Shown piece by piece: positions 36,330-47,108 of a stretch of 64,000 bases of DNA. A program made the position numbers and the translations under genes. This DNA is from Microvelia longipes. Lineage: Eukaryota; Arthropoda; Insecta; Hemiptera; Veliidae. Location: assembly GCA_018340805.1 (NCBI GenBank), contig JACMZG010000008.1, forward strand, positions 13,489,101-13,553,100. The letters are read 5' to 3'. Numbering within the stretch: the first letter of the stretch is position 1; the number at the start of each line of letters is the position of its first letter. The notes under the pieces are model-generated. The model worked only from the letters and a program-made list of their open reading frames with translations. It did no database searches and was not told where the DNA came from.

Positions 36330-38032
36330 CGAATATGCCAAGCTGCAATGAATTATTATCAGCAGTTCAATTTGTATTAATAAATGACAAATAAAAAAAA
36401 TAAATCGATAAAATCCATTATTTATCCAATTAAGTTGATATTTAAACATATGTATCATGTTTTTATCAACCAAAGCAATAGATTAAATTTACCGTTTTGG
36501 TTGAATCAATAATGTTTAAAAGCATAAAGCGAGGTGAAAATCTGGTTCGGTGGCCGCTTGAAATAAATGAGATTAAAGTAGACTTGACGTAGTAAATTAT
36601 TAACATGTGGCTAATGGTTGCATTATCGTTGTGGGCGTCACTGCAATAAGTTTAAATTAAATTATCGCATTTTGTTTATGTTCAAAATTCTTTTCTTTTT
36701 TCAAGGCTCTAGATTTGAGCAAGTGTAGAAAAAAATAAAATTAACTATCATCAGCTCCATATTACGCAGTATAATTGATGTATTAGCTCGTATATGGTCA
36801 TCTTATGTGTCTGAAGATTATTTAATTTCTTCATTCGTAGTTTAAGATAAATATTTAAATTAAGCCGTCTTTAATTTTAAACTTTTATTTAAAAAAAATA
36901 CAAAGGATAAGCGAAGCATAAAATTTCTTTATGCTTAGAGTATAAGAGACGATCAGACGATGTGGAAAATGAATGGGGAAAATGTTAAGTTATCTGATTC
37001 TAAAAAAGAAAACCCAAGAAGAAATGAAAATGTTAATTTAGGATCTCTGAAAATACGTGCAATTTATCATATATTTTTATTTCATTCATTTTACTTCTTA
37101 GAATAAAGAACTTAATTTTATGTATTATTATCCTTTATTACTATCTGGACATATTTTCATCTAATTTTGAAGCAACGTGAAAGACCCTAAAAAGTTAAAT
37201 GTTGCTGTAAAATTATTAAAGAGGAAAGCTCTGATGTGAAATTAGTTTGGAAAGTTTCTGTGGAAACTCGTCTAGTCCATGGGATAGATATAGGATTACT
37301 TGGTCTCGGGGATACTGTGGCAGGCCAACTGCAAACAACTTTAAGCTGGATTAATTGTATTATAAGTGGATAAAAACGAAAGGGCACAGTAAAGTTTCAT
37401 TAAATTAAACAAGTTGTAAACATGATATTAAGAACAACTTTTTCTACATTTAGAGTTGTTTAGGATTCGCCGAGAAATATATATTAAAAATCTGACTTAT
37501 AACTTCTTCAAGCCTGACTTTACTTCCGTATTTGGAAAAGAATGGTTTTTAATAAAGCTGTTTAATTGTCTTTTTCGCCTCCCAGAAAACAAATTATATC
37601 GTATAAGAATAATTCAGCTATAAATTATCATTATTAAATTAAAAATCTTATTATCTTCTTTCTACTTTGCAGTATATAATTAGTTCAGGATACTTAAGTT
37701 CAGTGGTAGAAATACGCTACGTTTTACTTCTTGCGGTCCCCTGATTTTGCGGTCAAGTATCTATGTTTAAATTGTCGATTTTAGTCCAAACAATTATCAT
37801 CTTCCTATTTTATATCGAAGACGTAAAAACGTCGTGTTACTCATCCAAAGGGTTGAATTTATTTTCATTTATTATTATTTTTTTACTAGAAGAATTCTTA
37901 TTATTATATTTTTTTGCAAACACGACACTTTACCTACATACCTACGGTATAATTGAGAAAAAGTAAAAATCATATGAAATCATGCATAAAATAATGGTAT
38001 AATATTGCAAAATGTTTTATAAAAAAATTACA
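36330..38032. other. 1.7 kb without recognisable gene
   Basis: No supported exon or bordered element. Open frames of 60-67 codons lack family resemblance. Confidence 0.35.
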
Positions 38033-38590
38033 CTGTAGGCTGCGAAGTATGATCAAAGGTTTATTAATCTATTCCTGAACATAATCGACCACTCGAGCTC
38101 TCCAAGGAGCCATATCCGTGGTGAGATCGTTAGAGTGTTAGTATATTTATACTAATCTTTGACACCACCGAGGTCTGGGGTTCGCAGCCCAGGTTACGCT
38201 CTCAGTTTATATATAAGATTTATTTAAATAATGTTTAGCCAACTTTAGATTATACTTTGAGCGTGATGGTTACCACTAACACCTAAGGTGGTTCCCGTGG
38301 GGGTTATCCTTGATGAGCCGCAAGGCTCTAAAAGGGCATTATCATTATCCTGAACATACTATAAATGTATTTAACGTATTATTTGACTAAATCGCGATCT
38401 ACTGTTCAGCTTTTCTAAGCTTTAATTAACCTTAATGTACAACGCTCTAGTCACTGGAATACTTATTCTGTAATACCACCTGAAATAATACCACACAGCT
38501 TAAGTTGTTGATGATCAAGACATTCTGAAGATAAGCGAAGCGAGTCCAAAGTTGTATAGAAAAGAACCGAGGTACACTGTACCCTATTTT
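38033..38590 (+). repeat. Dispersed repeat family B, copy 2 (split by a SINE)
   Basis: The aagtatgatca left part and ctaagctttaattaacctta right part match the copy at 12.1 kb. It ends with gataagcgaagcgagtccaa and gaggtacactgtaccctatt. The insertion at 38,083-38,347 splits it. Confidence 0.55.
38083..38347 (+). mobile_element. tRNA-like SINE, 265 bp, 10-bp target duplication
   Basis: A direct repeat, tcctgaacat, flanks the element exactly (38073-38082 and 38348-38357). Inside are an A-box-like gtgagatcgttagagtg (38,120-38,136) and a good B box, ggttcgcagcc (38179-38189), the two-part RNA polymerase III promoter of tRNA-derived SINEs. A hairpin, gttagtatatttatactaat, lengthens the A-B spacing to about 60 bases. 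The end is a short attatcatta-type tail. It is non-coding and would depend on a LINE for movement. Confidence 0.85.
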
Positions 38591-38688
38591 TCTATTTGTT
38601 TTATCTAGTTATTATTTAACTAATTAAATGTCACTTAATTTATCAATCATAAAAAACTTAACAAACATCCAAATGATTATATGATTAT

Positions 38689-38695
38689 ATTATAT

Positions 38696-38780
<85 letters not shown>
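38689..38780. repeat. TA microsatellite
   Basis: About 90 bp of TA repeats with several taat shifts. Confidence 0.95.
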
Positions 38781-38782
<2 letters not shown>

Positions 38783-38799
38783 TCTGATTTTAGAAAATA

Positions 38800-39768
38800 G
38801 TGCTAGACGTGACGAGAGCACGGAAGTGCCCTCACATAAAATAAATATAAATAATTATTATAATAGAGTAAAAAATAAAAAAGTTAGAGACAACAGACAC
38901 CCACCCTTCTTGAAAATTAATTGTCGATTAATCTCTCCATAATTTAGGGTTACGGAAGTTTGTTGGTTTTTCCTCCATTCTAATGATAGCGAATCACTGT
39001 TCAGAGAATTTTCTTTCTTTTAAAAAGGTTTAAGTTAACTATTAATCACTGACTTGAAGAAGAATGACACAAACAAATGATAAAGACCAAACGTATCAAA
39101 AACACAGAGCTGTTTCTAATACCGACAAAGTTTTTAACTAAAATGATAGATTAACAAAAAGTTTATTTCAATTTTCAACTTTAACGTCGATCAGTTAAAA
39201 CATTTAAGAACTTTATCTCAGTCAATTCAATTATTAATTTTTAAAATATTTTGATCATCAGTAAGAATAAAGAGTAGGGTACCTAGTAACTATACCTATA
39301 TGCCTAGAATCAAAGATACTTATCTAGTTATTTTAAGTTCTTAGTTAGATAAGTATCTTTGACTAGATTATAGACAATGGTACTGTTCTTCAATTGTCGG
39401 ACATCTTGTTTTAGGTTAGAAGGAAGAATTAAGAAAGCTTTTCTACAAATAAATATTCCTTATTCTTTATTCTCTTCTAAATGCTTATTTTATAGCAAAA
39501 TATTTTACTTTTCCTCTCCTACTACCGTAGGTAAATTGGACATTATGGTGATCACTCTACTACAAGGGTAAACAGCACGCTAAATAAATAGCATAGCGGG
39601 AGTGTTTATACCCAGATCTTATTTGTACATTTCAGGCACTTGTATGACGTTTTGAGTAGTTTTTATCAATGAGATAGAATGAAGACCAACAAAGTTTGGC
39701 CCATCTTTATAAAATTGGCACCGGACAAAAATGTTTACACTCATAAAGCTCAATCTATGCTCATTTAT
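38800..39768. other. Stretch without recognisable gene
   Basis: No supported exon. A small inverted repeat near 39,315 (agatacttatctagttat with agttagataagtatctttga) is the only structure noted. Confidence 0.4.
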
Positions 39769-39817
39769 TAAAGTTAATTGCGACTGCTTAAGCCATAAAT
39801 AAATAAATATTATATAT

Positions 39818-39882
<65 letters not shown>

Positions 39883-39929
39883 AATATATATATATATATA
39901 TCATATTAAAATATAACTTATATATATAT

Positions 39930-39995
<66 letters not shown>

Positions 39996-40026
39996 TAATA
40001 TATATTATATTATTTATATAATATAT

Positions 40027-40078
<52 letters not shown>

Positions 40079-40123
40079 AAGTTAATTGCGACTGCTTAAG
40101 CCATAATAAATAATAAATAAATA

Positions 40124-40191
<68 letters not shown>

Positions 40192-40270
40192 TATATATAT
40201 ATATTATTTATTTATTTATATTTATGGCTTAAGCAGTCGCAATTAACTTTATATATAAATATATATTATA

Positions 40271-40313
<43 letters not shown>

Positions 40314-40318
40314 GAGTG
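39769..40318. repeat. TA-rich block with direct and inverted copies of a unique 25-mer
   Basis: The non-simple sequence gttaattgcgactgcttaag, followed by ccata, occurs at about 39,773 and 40,080 in the + direction and inverted at about 40,225-40,250. Long TA runs separate the copies. The layout suggests fold-back duplication within microsatellite DNA, or an assembly artefact. Confidence 0.85.
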
Positions 40319-40329
40319 TGTGTGTGTAT

Positions 40330-41185
40330 ATATAAAAAGTATAGCCGATCTTTATTCTAGACCGATCTGGGTTGGGATTCAGATTATTGTAACTATTTTG
40401 GAAACGAAGTATTTGTTAAAGAATATGTATAACTAAGTTTGGTTATATATATGTGTGTGGTAACACCCTTCCCTTTCCTTAGCACGTTTTATTAGGGTTG
40501 TGTAATTTTTTTTTCAGTGGTGAGCTGGGTATACATATTTATGCGTTAATTTCCTTTTTTCTACAAAAGTGTAATTTTCCTGTAAAAAAGGTATGATTAA
40601 TGGTTAGGAAGAATTAGTTATGATAAAAGAAAGGCGTTGCTAGGGAGGGGAGGGGAAGGATGTCTGCAAACATGCTACTACTCTAATTTTTTTATATTAT
40701 ATGGCTCAATATTTCACGACTCAGATTATGTGGTAGGTTACTATAACAGGTTAAAATACCACGGAGTGAATAATACAATCTATGAATAAGCGTGACAAAC
40801 TCATGGTCTTAAAAATGTAAGACCTGGTGAATAGATTTCAAACGAGTTTAGGTTTAGAGCTTAGTGAATCTCAGTCTTTGTACTTATCTGCTGTAGCTAT
40901 CTACCGACGTCAGCTTGAATGCAGACATGAATTTATGAGATACTTTGCCTTTCTATCAAACCCGGTTTATAACAGTTGTAACAATTTGATAACGTTTGGA
41001 AACTTGGTTGGAATGATAGATTTATTTTGCAATAATGTAATCGATGTAATTAAGGGCAACGCATTAATAAGCTGTTTATAAATGAATATGTAGTTTAATG
41101 TGACATTAATGATAAACTAAATTATTAAAAGCTATGTACTCGGTGACCTAAAAGGTATTATTTGTGATATTCTTTAAAAAAATAT
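40330..41185. other. Stretch without recognisable gene
   Basis: An 84-codon frame at 40,827-41,081 has balanced amino-acid composition but no start context, splice partner or family match that I recognise. Confidence 0.35.
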
Positions 41186-41189
41186 TCTT

Positions 41190-41515
41190 CCGTGGAGGTC
41201 CGTAAGCGGGCGAATTTTTTTCCAATGTTTGCTTAATTTGTGGTATATATTTAATAACCTGAGCATATTTAATAAAATGCGCATATTTATGCCATAGATC
41301 ATAAACTGCACTGAACAGCATTGTTTGCAATAATTTGAACCTTAATTTCTGCTAATTTGTTGCGCTTTTTCTTTGAAAAACTCGAAAAAATTAAATAACA
41401 AGTTGTGACGCTACTGCTCAGGTTAGTAAATATATTTTGAAATTTGAGCAAACATTTTATTGATAAGTAAGAAAGCGCGCATTTAAAAGAAAATTCGCAC
41501 GACTTGCAGACCTCC
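41190..41515. repeat. Imperfect long inverted repeat
   Basis: The left arm (ggaggtccgtaagcgggcga, then aatgtttgct and taataacctgagca) is matched in inverted order by the right arm (tgctcaggttagtaaatata, gagcaaacatt, then aattcgcacgacttgcagac). The borders are not defined. Probably an old fold-back element. Confidence 0.5.
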
Positions 41516-41848
41516 GCGCCAGAATTATTTTTTTGGCCTGGACCAGGGTCAAGTGACTGAGGTTTACTCGATGGTACGTGGTGCTGAGTAGCGCTTATAC
41601 GCCGGTGTCGATATGACGCCGGTTGACACTGTCAGTGGCTGCGTTAGTCTAAGGAGCACAGTACCGGTTAGTACTTTGGTAACTTTGCTCTTCAAGTTTC
41701 TTCTGTGCCTGGCGTGAAGAGTTTGTCGTGATTTTATTAACCTTTCGTGCTTTTTAAGCCAATTAATTGTTAAAAAAGAAAATATATTACTTTTTAAATT
41801 TTGATTATAATAACTTCTCAATAAGCAAAACAAAATTAAACCATCGAC

Positions 41849-42365
41849 AAAGGATCTTGAATAAAGGATGACGCACTAAGTCGATTTGCCATACATACAA
41901 GTGACCCATCGAAACCAGAAAATAGAGAGAATTCAAACACGAAACACACGTCAAAACCAACTGCACATGCTTGGTACAAACTGCGCATGCTTACAATTCT
42001 TAAACAGCGCAGGTCTTAAAATTTAAGGCAAACTTACGTCACATGGTTTCCATTGTTTATTGCTTGAGAAGGTTATAACAAAACACGCTTAAATTATCAC
42101 TCACTGAAGAGGCAAAGTATATTCCAAAATTTAAAATTAATAAGCACAATTGACTTAACAAGCACACACAAATGTAACAATCACGAGAAGCACAGAAGAA
42201 AGTTGAGAAGCAAAACTCGACAACCGTGCTACATAACCTGCGTTTGGCGCTTTTTTCATTATAATCAAGGGAAGGGGTAAGTTTGCTTCTAATTCTCTAT
42301 CTATACAACTTCCATGGGGTCAGAAAAGTTTCTTAATGCGTCATCCCCTTTATTCAAGATCCTTG
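41849..42365. mobile_element. hAT-like MITE, 517 bp, 8-bp target duplication
   Basis: The ends are (a/c)aaggatcttgaataaagg plus gatgacgca. The right end is the inverted match, differing mainly by a 2-base gap. The 8-bp ccatcgac is repeated at 41841-41848 and 42366-42373. The CAAGG terminus fits the hAT end consensus. It is non-coding. Confidence 0.9.
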
Positions 42366-42373
42366 CCATCGAC

Positions 42374-42578
42374 AGATAAGTTTGCCTTTAAATTTAGGAC
42401 CTGCGCATTTAATACAATGATTGTAAGCGTGTACAGCTCGTACTAAGCATGTCGTTTGTTTTTGACATGTGTTTTGTGATGTAATCTTCTCTATTTTTTG
42501 TTCTTGATTTATATTCTTGACTTTGTTATATAAAAAATCGACTTAGTGTGCCATCCAATTTATTCAATATCCTTGGTA
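42374..42578 (-). mobile_element. Second, partial copy of the 517-bp hAT-like MITE
   Basis: Read on the - strand it starts caaggatattgaataaattg and follows the left half of the neighbour (cacactaagtcgat, aaaatagaga, catgctt, gcgcaggtc, aaaggcaaactta). It then stops at the neighbour's target duplication. It is older and more diverged. Confidence 0.7.
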
Positions 42579-42837
42579 TTTTGTTACATAAAACAGAGAC
42601 TTCTTTTTCCCGTGAAAACAGTCATCTTAGTAGAGCTTGTGTTTTAGTTTACTTTGCTTTCTTTCAGAAAACAAACTCAATAAAAATAGGAAGGATATTT
42701 AGTGTCTTTTAATATACTATCCCACTTATGTTCAGAGTTGAAATCAATATCGAGATATCATTCCGGCCCTATATGACTCCAGTCAAATACTTTTCCTTTT
42801 TTCTACTCTGTCCAAAATGGACTTAACTGTATTTACT

Positions 42838-43372
42838 TCTCCTCATTTATACCAAAAAGATATATAGAAAAAATAGTGTATTTGCACGAAAACCCGAAAC
42901 CGGGACTTCACCTGAATAATCGTTTCAGGTGTTTTAAGACCTTCTCTTAGGTTTTACTAAGTTTTATGTCAGCTTAAGTGTGTATGGATGTGTGTGTCTG
43001 TTTTCATCGTAGTTCCCAGCGTTTTTATCTTTGATGTTAAAAATCTCAAAGCAATCTTAATCTTGTTCCAGAAAATAGTTTTTTTATAATGTCTTAAACC
43101 AACAGTATGACTCGTTAAATATATTTTATAAAACGTATTCAACGCTGAAGGTCGTTATACAATACATTTTTGCATGGGCCAACTTTTATTTCAGTATCAG
43201 CATCAGTAAAATATTTTTCGTATGCCATGTATTAGTTTTTTAGACACATATATCTCTTATGAGGTCTTAAAAACACCTGTAACGAATAATTCAGGTGTTC
43301 TCGGTTTCATTTTTTATCGCAAAACACACCACTTTTCCTGTATATCTACGATATAAATGAGGAAAAGTAAAT
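42838..43372. repeat. Two family U left ends in inverted arrangement
   Basis: The left side reads ctcctcatttatacc to cgaaaccgggacttcacctg on the + strand. The right side is the same family inverted, ending atataaatgaggaaaagtaa. The unit between is AT-rich. Either one element with long inverted ends or two copies meeting head-on would give this layout. Confidence 0.7.
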
Positions 43373-43767
43373 AATAACTTTCTTTTTAATTATTTATATT
43401 AGACAACTGAAAGAGTTTTATTTAATATATTTCAATTTGAACGACTAAGAAATGTAAAAAGATGTAAGAAATTAATTAAAATTGTGTAGAGGATGGATGG
43501 TTATGAGCTCTACATCTATTCTATCTCTACAGATAGGAGAAATAAATAAAATCAATTCGTTTGATGGATTCTCATTTCAAAGAGTTGTTAATATAAGAGG
43601 GAACAAGATAAACTAGGATACATTATAGTAAGGTTTCATTAGTTCTATTAGTAGCCTACTGTACCCACCTGGGATTCTCTATACAATGTTGTTCATGACA
43701 TGATATGAATGATTAGATACATTTTATCTTCAATGTAGCTTATATCTTCGCATCGAAGTATACTTTC

Positions 43768-44015
43768 TTCTTACTTTTCCTCCTTTATACCGTAGGTATA
43801 TAGAAAAAGTATTGTGTTTGCGAAAAAATTCGGAAGACTTCCTAAGAGATTTTTGTGTTTGTTATCATCATAGCTCCTGGTGTATTTATGCTAAAAAATT
43901 GAAGCTTTGTGTAAAAATTAGTCTTGTGATTTTTATGAAGTGATTTAATGAAGCGGTCTGTCATTATGTGTGTGTGTCTGTTATCATCGTAGCTCCCACA
44001 CACTGTTATCATCGT
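43768..44015 (+). repeat. Family U repeat, truncated copy
   Basis: It begins ttacttttcctcctttatac, then cgtaggtatatag and aaaaagtattgtgtttgc. The tgtgtgtctgttatcatcgt stretch near its right end appears to be partly duplicated (43,855-43,890 and 43,975-44,010). Confidence 0.75.
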
Positions 44016-44117
44016 GATAGTAACACTAGCACTACTAATATTACTAAGACTTACTTTCCTTCTACATCCTATTAGACGGATGAAAACACAATCGAAGAGA
44101 CGCACGAGCTTACATGC

Positions 44118-44450
44118 TTTACATATGGCTCAAAAAAGGGAACTGAAGGGCAAGCAGGTTCTGGAATATTTATACCTAGATATTCGTCAGGTCTTCTTGC
44201 AATTGTGTTCCAGGCAGAAGTGTATGCTGTTTTTATAGCATGTACTCTCGATGCTGTTTGCAGAGGACCTTCGAGCTACATTTTTTTTGTATCGACTGTC
44301 AAACTTGTAAGGACTCTTCTTCCTCGCCAGGTAGCGCATCTTTTTCAGCAATGTAGAAGGAATCTATTACTCCTGGCTTAATCTAAAGAGGTGCTTCTTA
44401 AGTGGGTTCCAGAGTTCCAGGACATCGTGATGTCGAGACCCCGGGAGCAA
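44118..44450 (+). pseudogene. LINE RNase H relic
   Basis: The frame FTYGSKKGTEGQAGSGIF (from 44,118), VFQAEVYAVFIAC (about 44,198) and KWVPEFQDI (about 44,400) follows the RNase H domain of non-LTR elements: the (F)TDGSK start, the FQAEVYA helix with catalytic Glu, and WVPGH. The first catalytic Asp is Tyr here and the His of WVPGH is Phe, so the domain is inactive. The frame shifts between the second and third motifs. Confidence 0.7.
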
Positions 44451-44504
44451 CCCTTATCTGAAAGAGTCTAAACATGATCTAATGTAAGAGTTGGTCCAGG
44501 TTTA

Positions 44505-44600
44505 ACAAATGGTATGTATCAGCTCCAAGTCTAGCCAACTTGTCAGCCTCCTCGTTATTTGTCACACCGATATGTCTTGGAACCCACGTGACGCATTTTT
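44505..44600 (-). pseudogene. LINE RNase H relic on the opposite strand
   Basis: The - strand reads VTWVPRHIGVTNNEEADKLA, then RLGADTY. This is the WVPGH.GV.GNE.AD.LA block of the same type of RNase H domain, better preserved than the + strand copy next to it. Two inverted fragments lie 60-100 bp apart, directly before the TGTCGA cluster. Confidence 0.75.
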
Positions 44601-45312
44601 GTCCTGTACAAACATTACGTTACATCGACACATCTCATAGTTTAACGATGTCTCGGACATGTGATAGTCTCGACACTACATAACATCGACAGAAGGTGGT
44701 GAGTTGTCACGTAGTCTCGACATCACGATGTCTCGACACTATAAAACGTCGACACTTTCCGTGGTCTCAATATTCGTTTTTCTCGACACTTGATAATCTT
44801 GACACTTTGACTAAATCATGTGTCGATGTTACGTCGTGTCTAGACATTCTAGTGTCGATACAACGTAGAGTTCTGCCAGGGTAAAAATATTAAAAATAAA
44901 TATTTCTAGACCCTACGGGGTGGGTGCCTCAGTTTGTCGAAGTTACCTAGTGTCGAGACTATCACATGTCGAGGCATCGTTAAACCATGAAATGTGTCGA
45001 TGTAACGTACAGTGTGTACAGGACGACAATTTTTCACGTGACAACCCTATCTTTATTTTACTTAAGATCGACACCTTTAATAGTGTCGAGGATTTATAGT
45101 GTCGGTACCCCGTAGGGACTGGAATTATTTATTTTTAACATTTTTACCCTGGCAGGATTCTATTTCTACGTTGTATCGACACTTGATAATGTCTCGACAC
45201 GACGTTACATCGACACATGGTTCAGTTTGGAGTGTCGAAGTTATAAATTGTCGATGCAACGTAGAATCCTGCCTTGGAAAGTGTCGAAGTTATATAGTGT
45301 CGAGACATCATT
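44601..45312. repeat. Palindromic cluster of TGTCGA/TCGACA motifs
   Basis: By hand count the exact hexamer TGTCGA or its complement occurs 22 times, usually as gtgtcgag or gttacatcgacac. Two long inverted repeats are superimposed: 44,601-44,690 pairs with about 44,936-45,037, and about 44,820-44,935 pairs with about 45,100-45,225. A tacc-to-tgccagg module (gcagaactctacgttgtatc on the - strand) flanks the second pair. No convincing protein is encoded; the open frames crossing it shift with the motifs. Confidence 0.8.
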
Positions 45313-45335
45313 TTGGAGCCGAGATAATCATTTAC

Positions 45336-46239
45336 AAAACTTGATGATAAGGAATTCGCCATTTAACTCCTTGCAGAGTGTAGGGCTTTTACGTCACTAC
45401 GCCTCAGTACCCTGTAAACTGGTATTCTAGTTGAAGAAGAATTTATCTTTCCTTAGTTAAAAGATGTTTTTATTTCTTAATAAATCAATGAGACTGGAGG
45501 TAGATGTGGTATAGTAGGCTGGGGAAATCGGGGTCGGCAAGAAGGACCCAGCAACGTGGCCTATTTGCCTGCATTTGAATCTCCAACCTATTACTACTGC
45601 TACTACTACTAACTTGCTCAGCGTTTTCTTTTGTAACCTCCTCTGGTAAACACTTTTTGAGTTTTGTAACTTCAAATTTCCGGAGTAATTTTTACATTTT
45701 ACATTACATCAAGTATCGCTTTGTTGGAAATTTTAGAAGAACACCACCCTTTGAAATAGTTTTAATTCCAGAAATACCGATTTTTAATTTACTAGGATCA
45801 AATACTTTTTTAATATCTTGCTTATTATATTTGATTCACTATTTTTGTTTTGTTTTTGACGTTACAACAGCTTTGTATGATGATTTTAAAAACTTAAAAT
45901 GAAATAAAAACGGTAAAAACTTAAAATGTAATAAAAATTAAAAAAAAATGTAAAATCTAATCGGTGTAGAATGCTTAAAAACTGCCGAACAGACCTTCAA
46001 AGCACTTAATTTTCCAGAGTAAGTTATGCTTCAACAGTCTCTTTTAAATCAAAACTAAACTATTTTTACTCGCGTAAACTTTTGTCAAATATATAATTGC
46101 TGTGTGGATGTTTTTCTTTAAACCATTCTTAAATTTCCACTAACTACTGTCTCATTTTATGAAATCGATCGCGGCTAGAAAAGACTCGTCTTATTCATCT
46201 GCCATACTTCTACCTGGAAAATTTTGCGTTTGTATGTTT
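45336..46239. other. Stretch without recognisable gene
   Basis: No supported exon or bordered element was seen between the TGTCGA cluster and the next family U copy. Confidence 0.35.
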
Positions 46240-46700
46240 TTTATATAATCATAGCTCCTTTGTAGGTTTACGCTAAATAGTTGAAACTTTGTACAAAGAT
46301 CAATACTTAGGTCTAGGAAAATATCCATTTACTGGACTTTATTTCATTTGAAGGTAAATTTTTATTTAATGATTTGTATACGTTTTTTTAAAAAAATGTT
46401 AAAAATCGAAAAAATCTAATTGAGTTGAAATTTGGTACAAGTGTATCTTTCGTGTAATAAATAGGTACGCTGTTTCATTTCAATAAGGCTAGTCCATTTT
46501 TATTTTTTGGTCTGAATTACTAATGTTAAGCATCCTCGAGCGAGGTCAGTGCCTGAATGGGTGACCACTAGGAATAAAACGGATGTTATTTCTTTATAAA
46601 AACGAGCGAAGCGAGTCCGAAGCAGTGGGGATGAGCATAGCGAATTTTATCTGGTGAGAAGAAATTCCGAGTTGTCCCTTACCCGACTTTTTAGTATTTG
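46240..46700 (+). mobile_element. Family U repeat with 5S-like segment
   Basis: The left end is missing. It carries tcatagctcctttgtaggtt, gtacaagtgtatctttcgtg, the 5S-like part at 46,510-46,583 (gttaagcatcctcgagcgag, gtcagtgcctgaatgggtga), then acgagcgaagcgagtccgaa, gatgagcatagcgaat and cccttacccgacttttt. Confidence 0.75.
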
Positions 46701-46721
46701 ATTATACTAATAATTAAAAAT

Positions 46722-46790
46722 GTTCAGGTAATTTTTCCGATGCTTCAAAATTCAACCGATAGGGCCTCTTTTGTGATTACATCTATGTTC
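46722..46790 (-). mobile_element. Family A MITE, left-end fragment
   Basis: The + strand tcaggtaatttttccgatgc, then aattcaaccgatagggcctc and atctatg, matches the inverted left end of the family A MITE. The rest is missing. Confidence 0.6.
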
Positions 46791-47021
46791 GAAACATGCT
46801 GCAGAAATCATTATGTAAGTCTTAATTTAGGTCATATTACTTTGTTGTCAGGATTTAGCTGGCAACATTGTTTGATAAGCTCAAATGGCGGGGATTTCAC
46901 CTGTTTGCTGTTCTCACATTATTTTATTTTGTTACAAAAAATTTTTAACAAATTTTTATTCAATTAAGTTTTAATGGTTTGAGTAAATATTAACGTTGCT
47001 TTTTCGGGCTTTAAATAGAAA

Positions 47022-47108
47022 ATGGATTTGCTTAAAGACTTTAACATATTCTTGGTTCGTTCTAAACCTACGCTTGTTTGGGATAAGAAAATGAAGAATG
47101 TAACTGCC
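47022..47108 (+). CDS. TOPBP1: TopBP1-like exon 1
   Basis: Codes residues 1-29 (MDLLKDFNIFLVRSK...), ending in phase 0 before gtaagtt. It aligns with the start of BRCT0. The short TTTAAATAG before the ATG could alternatively be a splice acceptor of a 5'-UTR intron. Confidence 0.75.

Noticed and set aside
38119..38190. A functional tRNA gene
   Set aside because: The A-B spacing is too long and no cloverleaf closes. The target duplication and tail show that it is a SINE.
40827..41081. 84-codon frame with near-normal amino-acid composition
   Set aside because: No recognisable domain and no partner exon; kept only as an unsupported frame.
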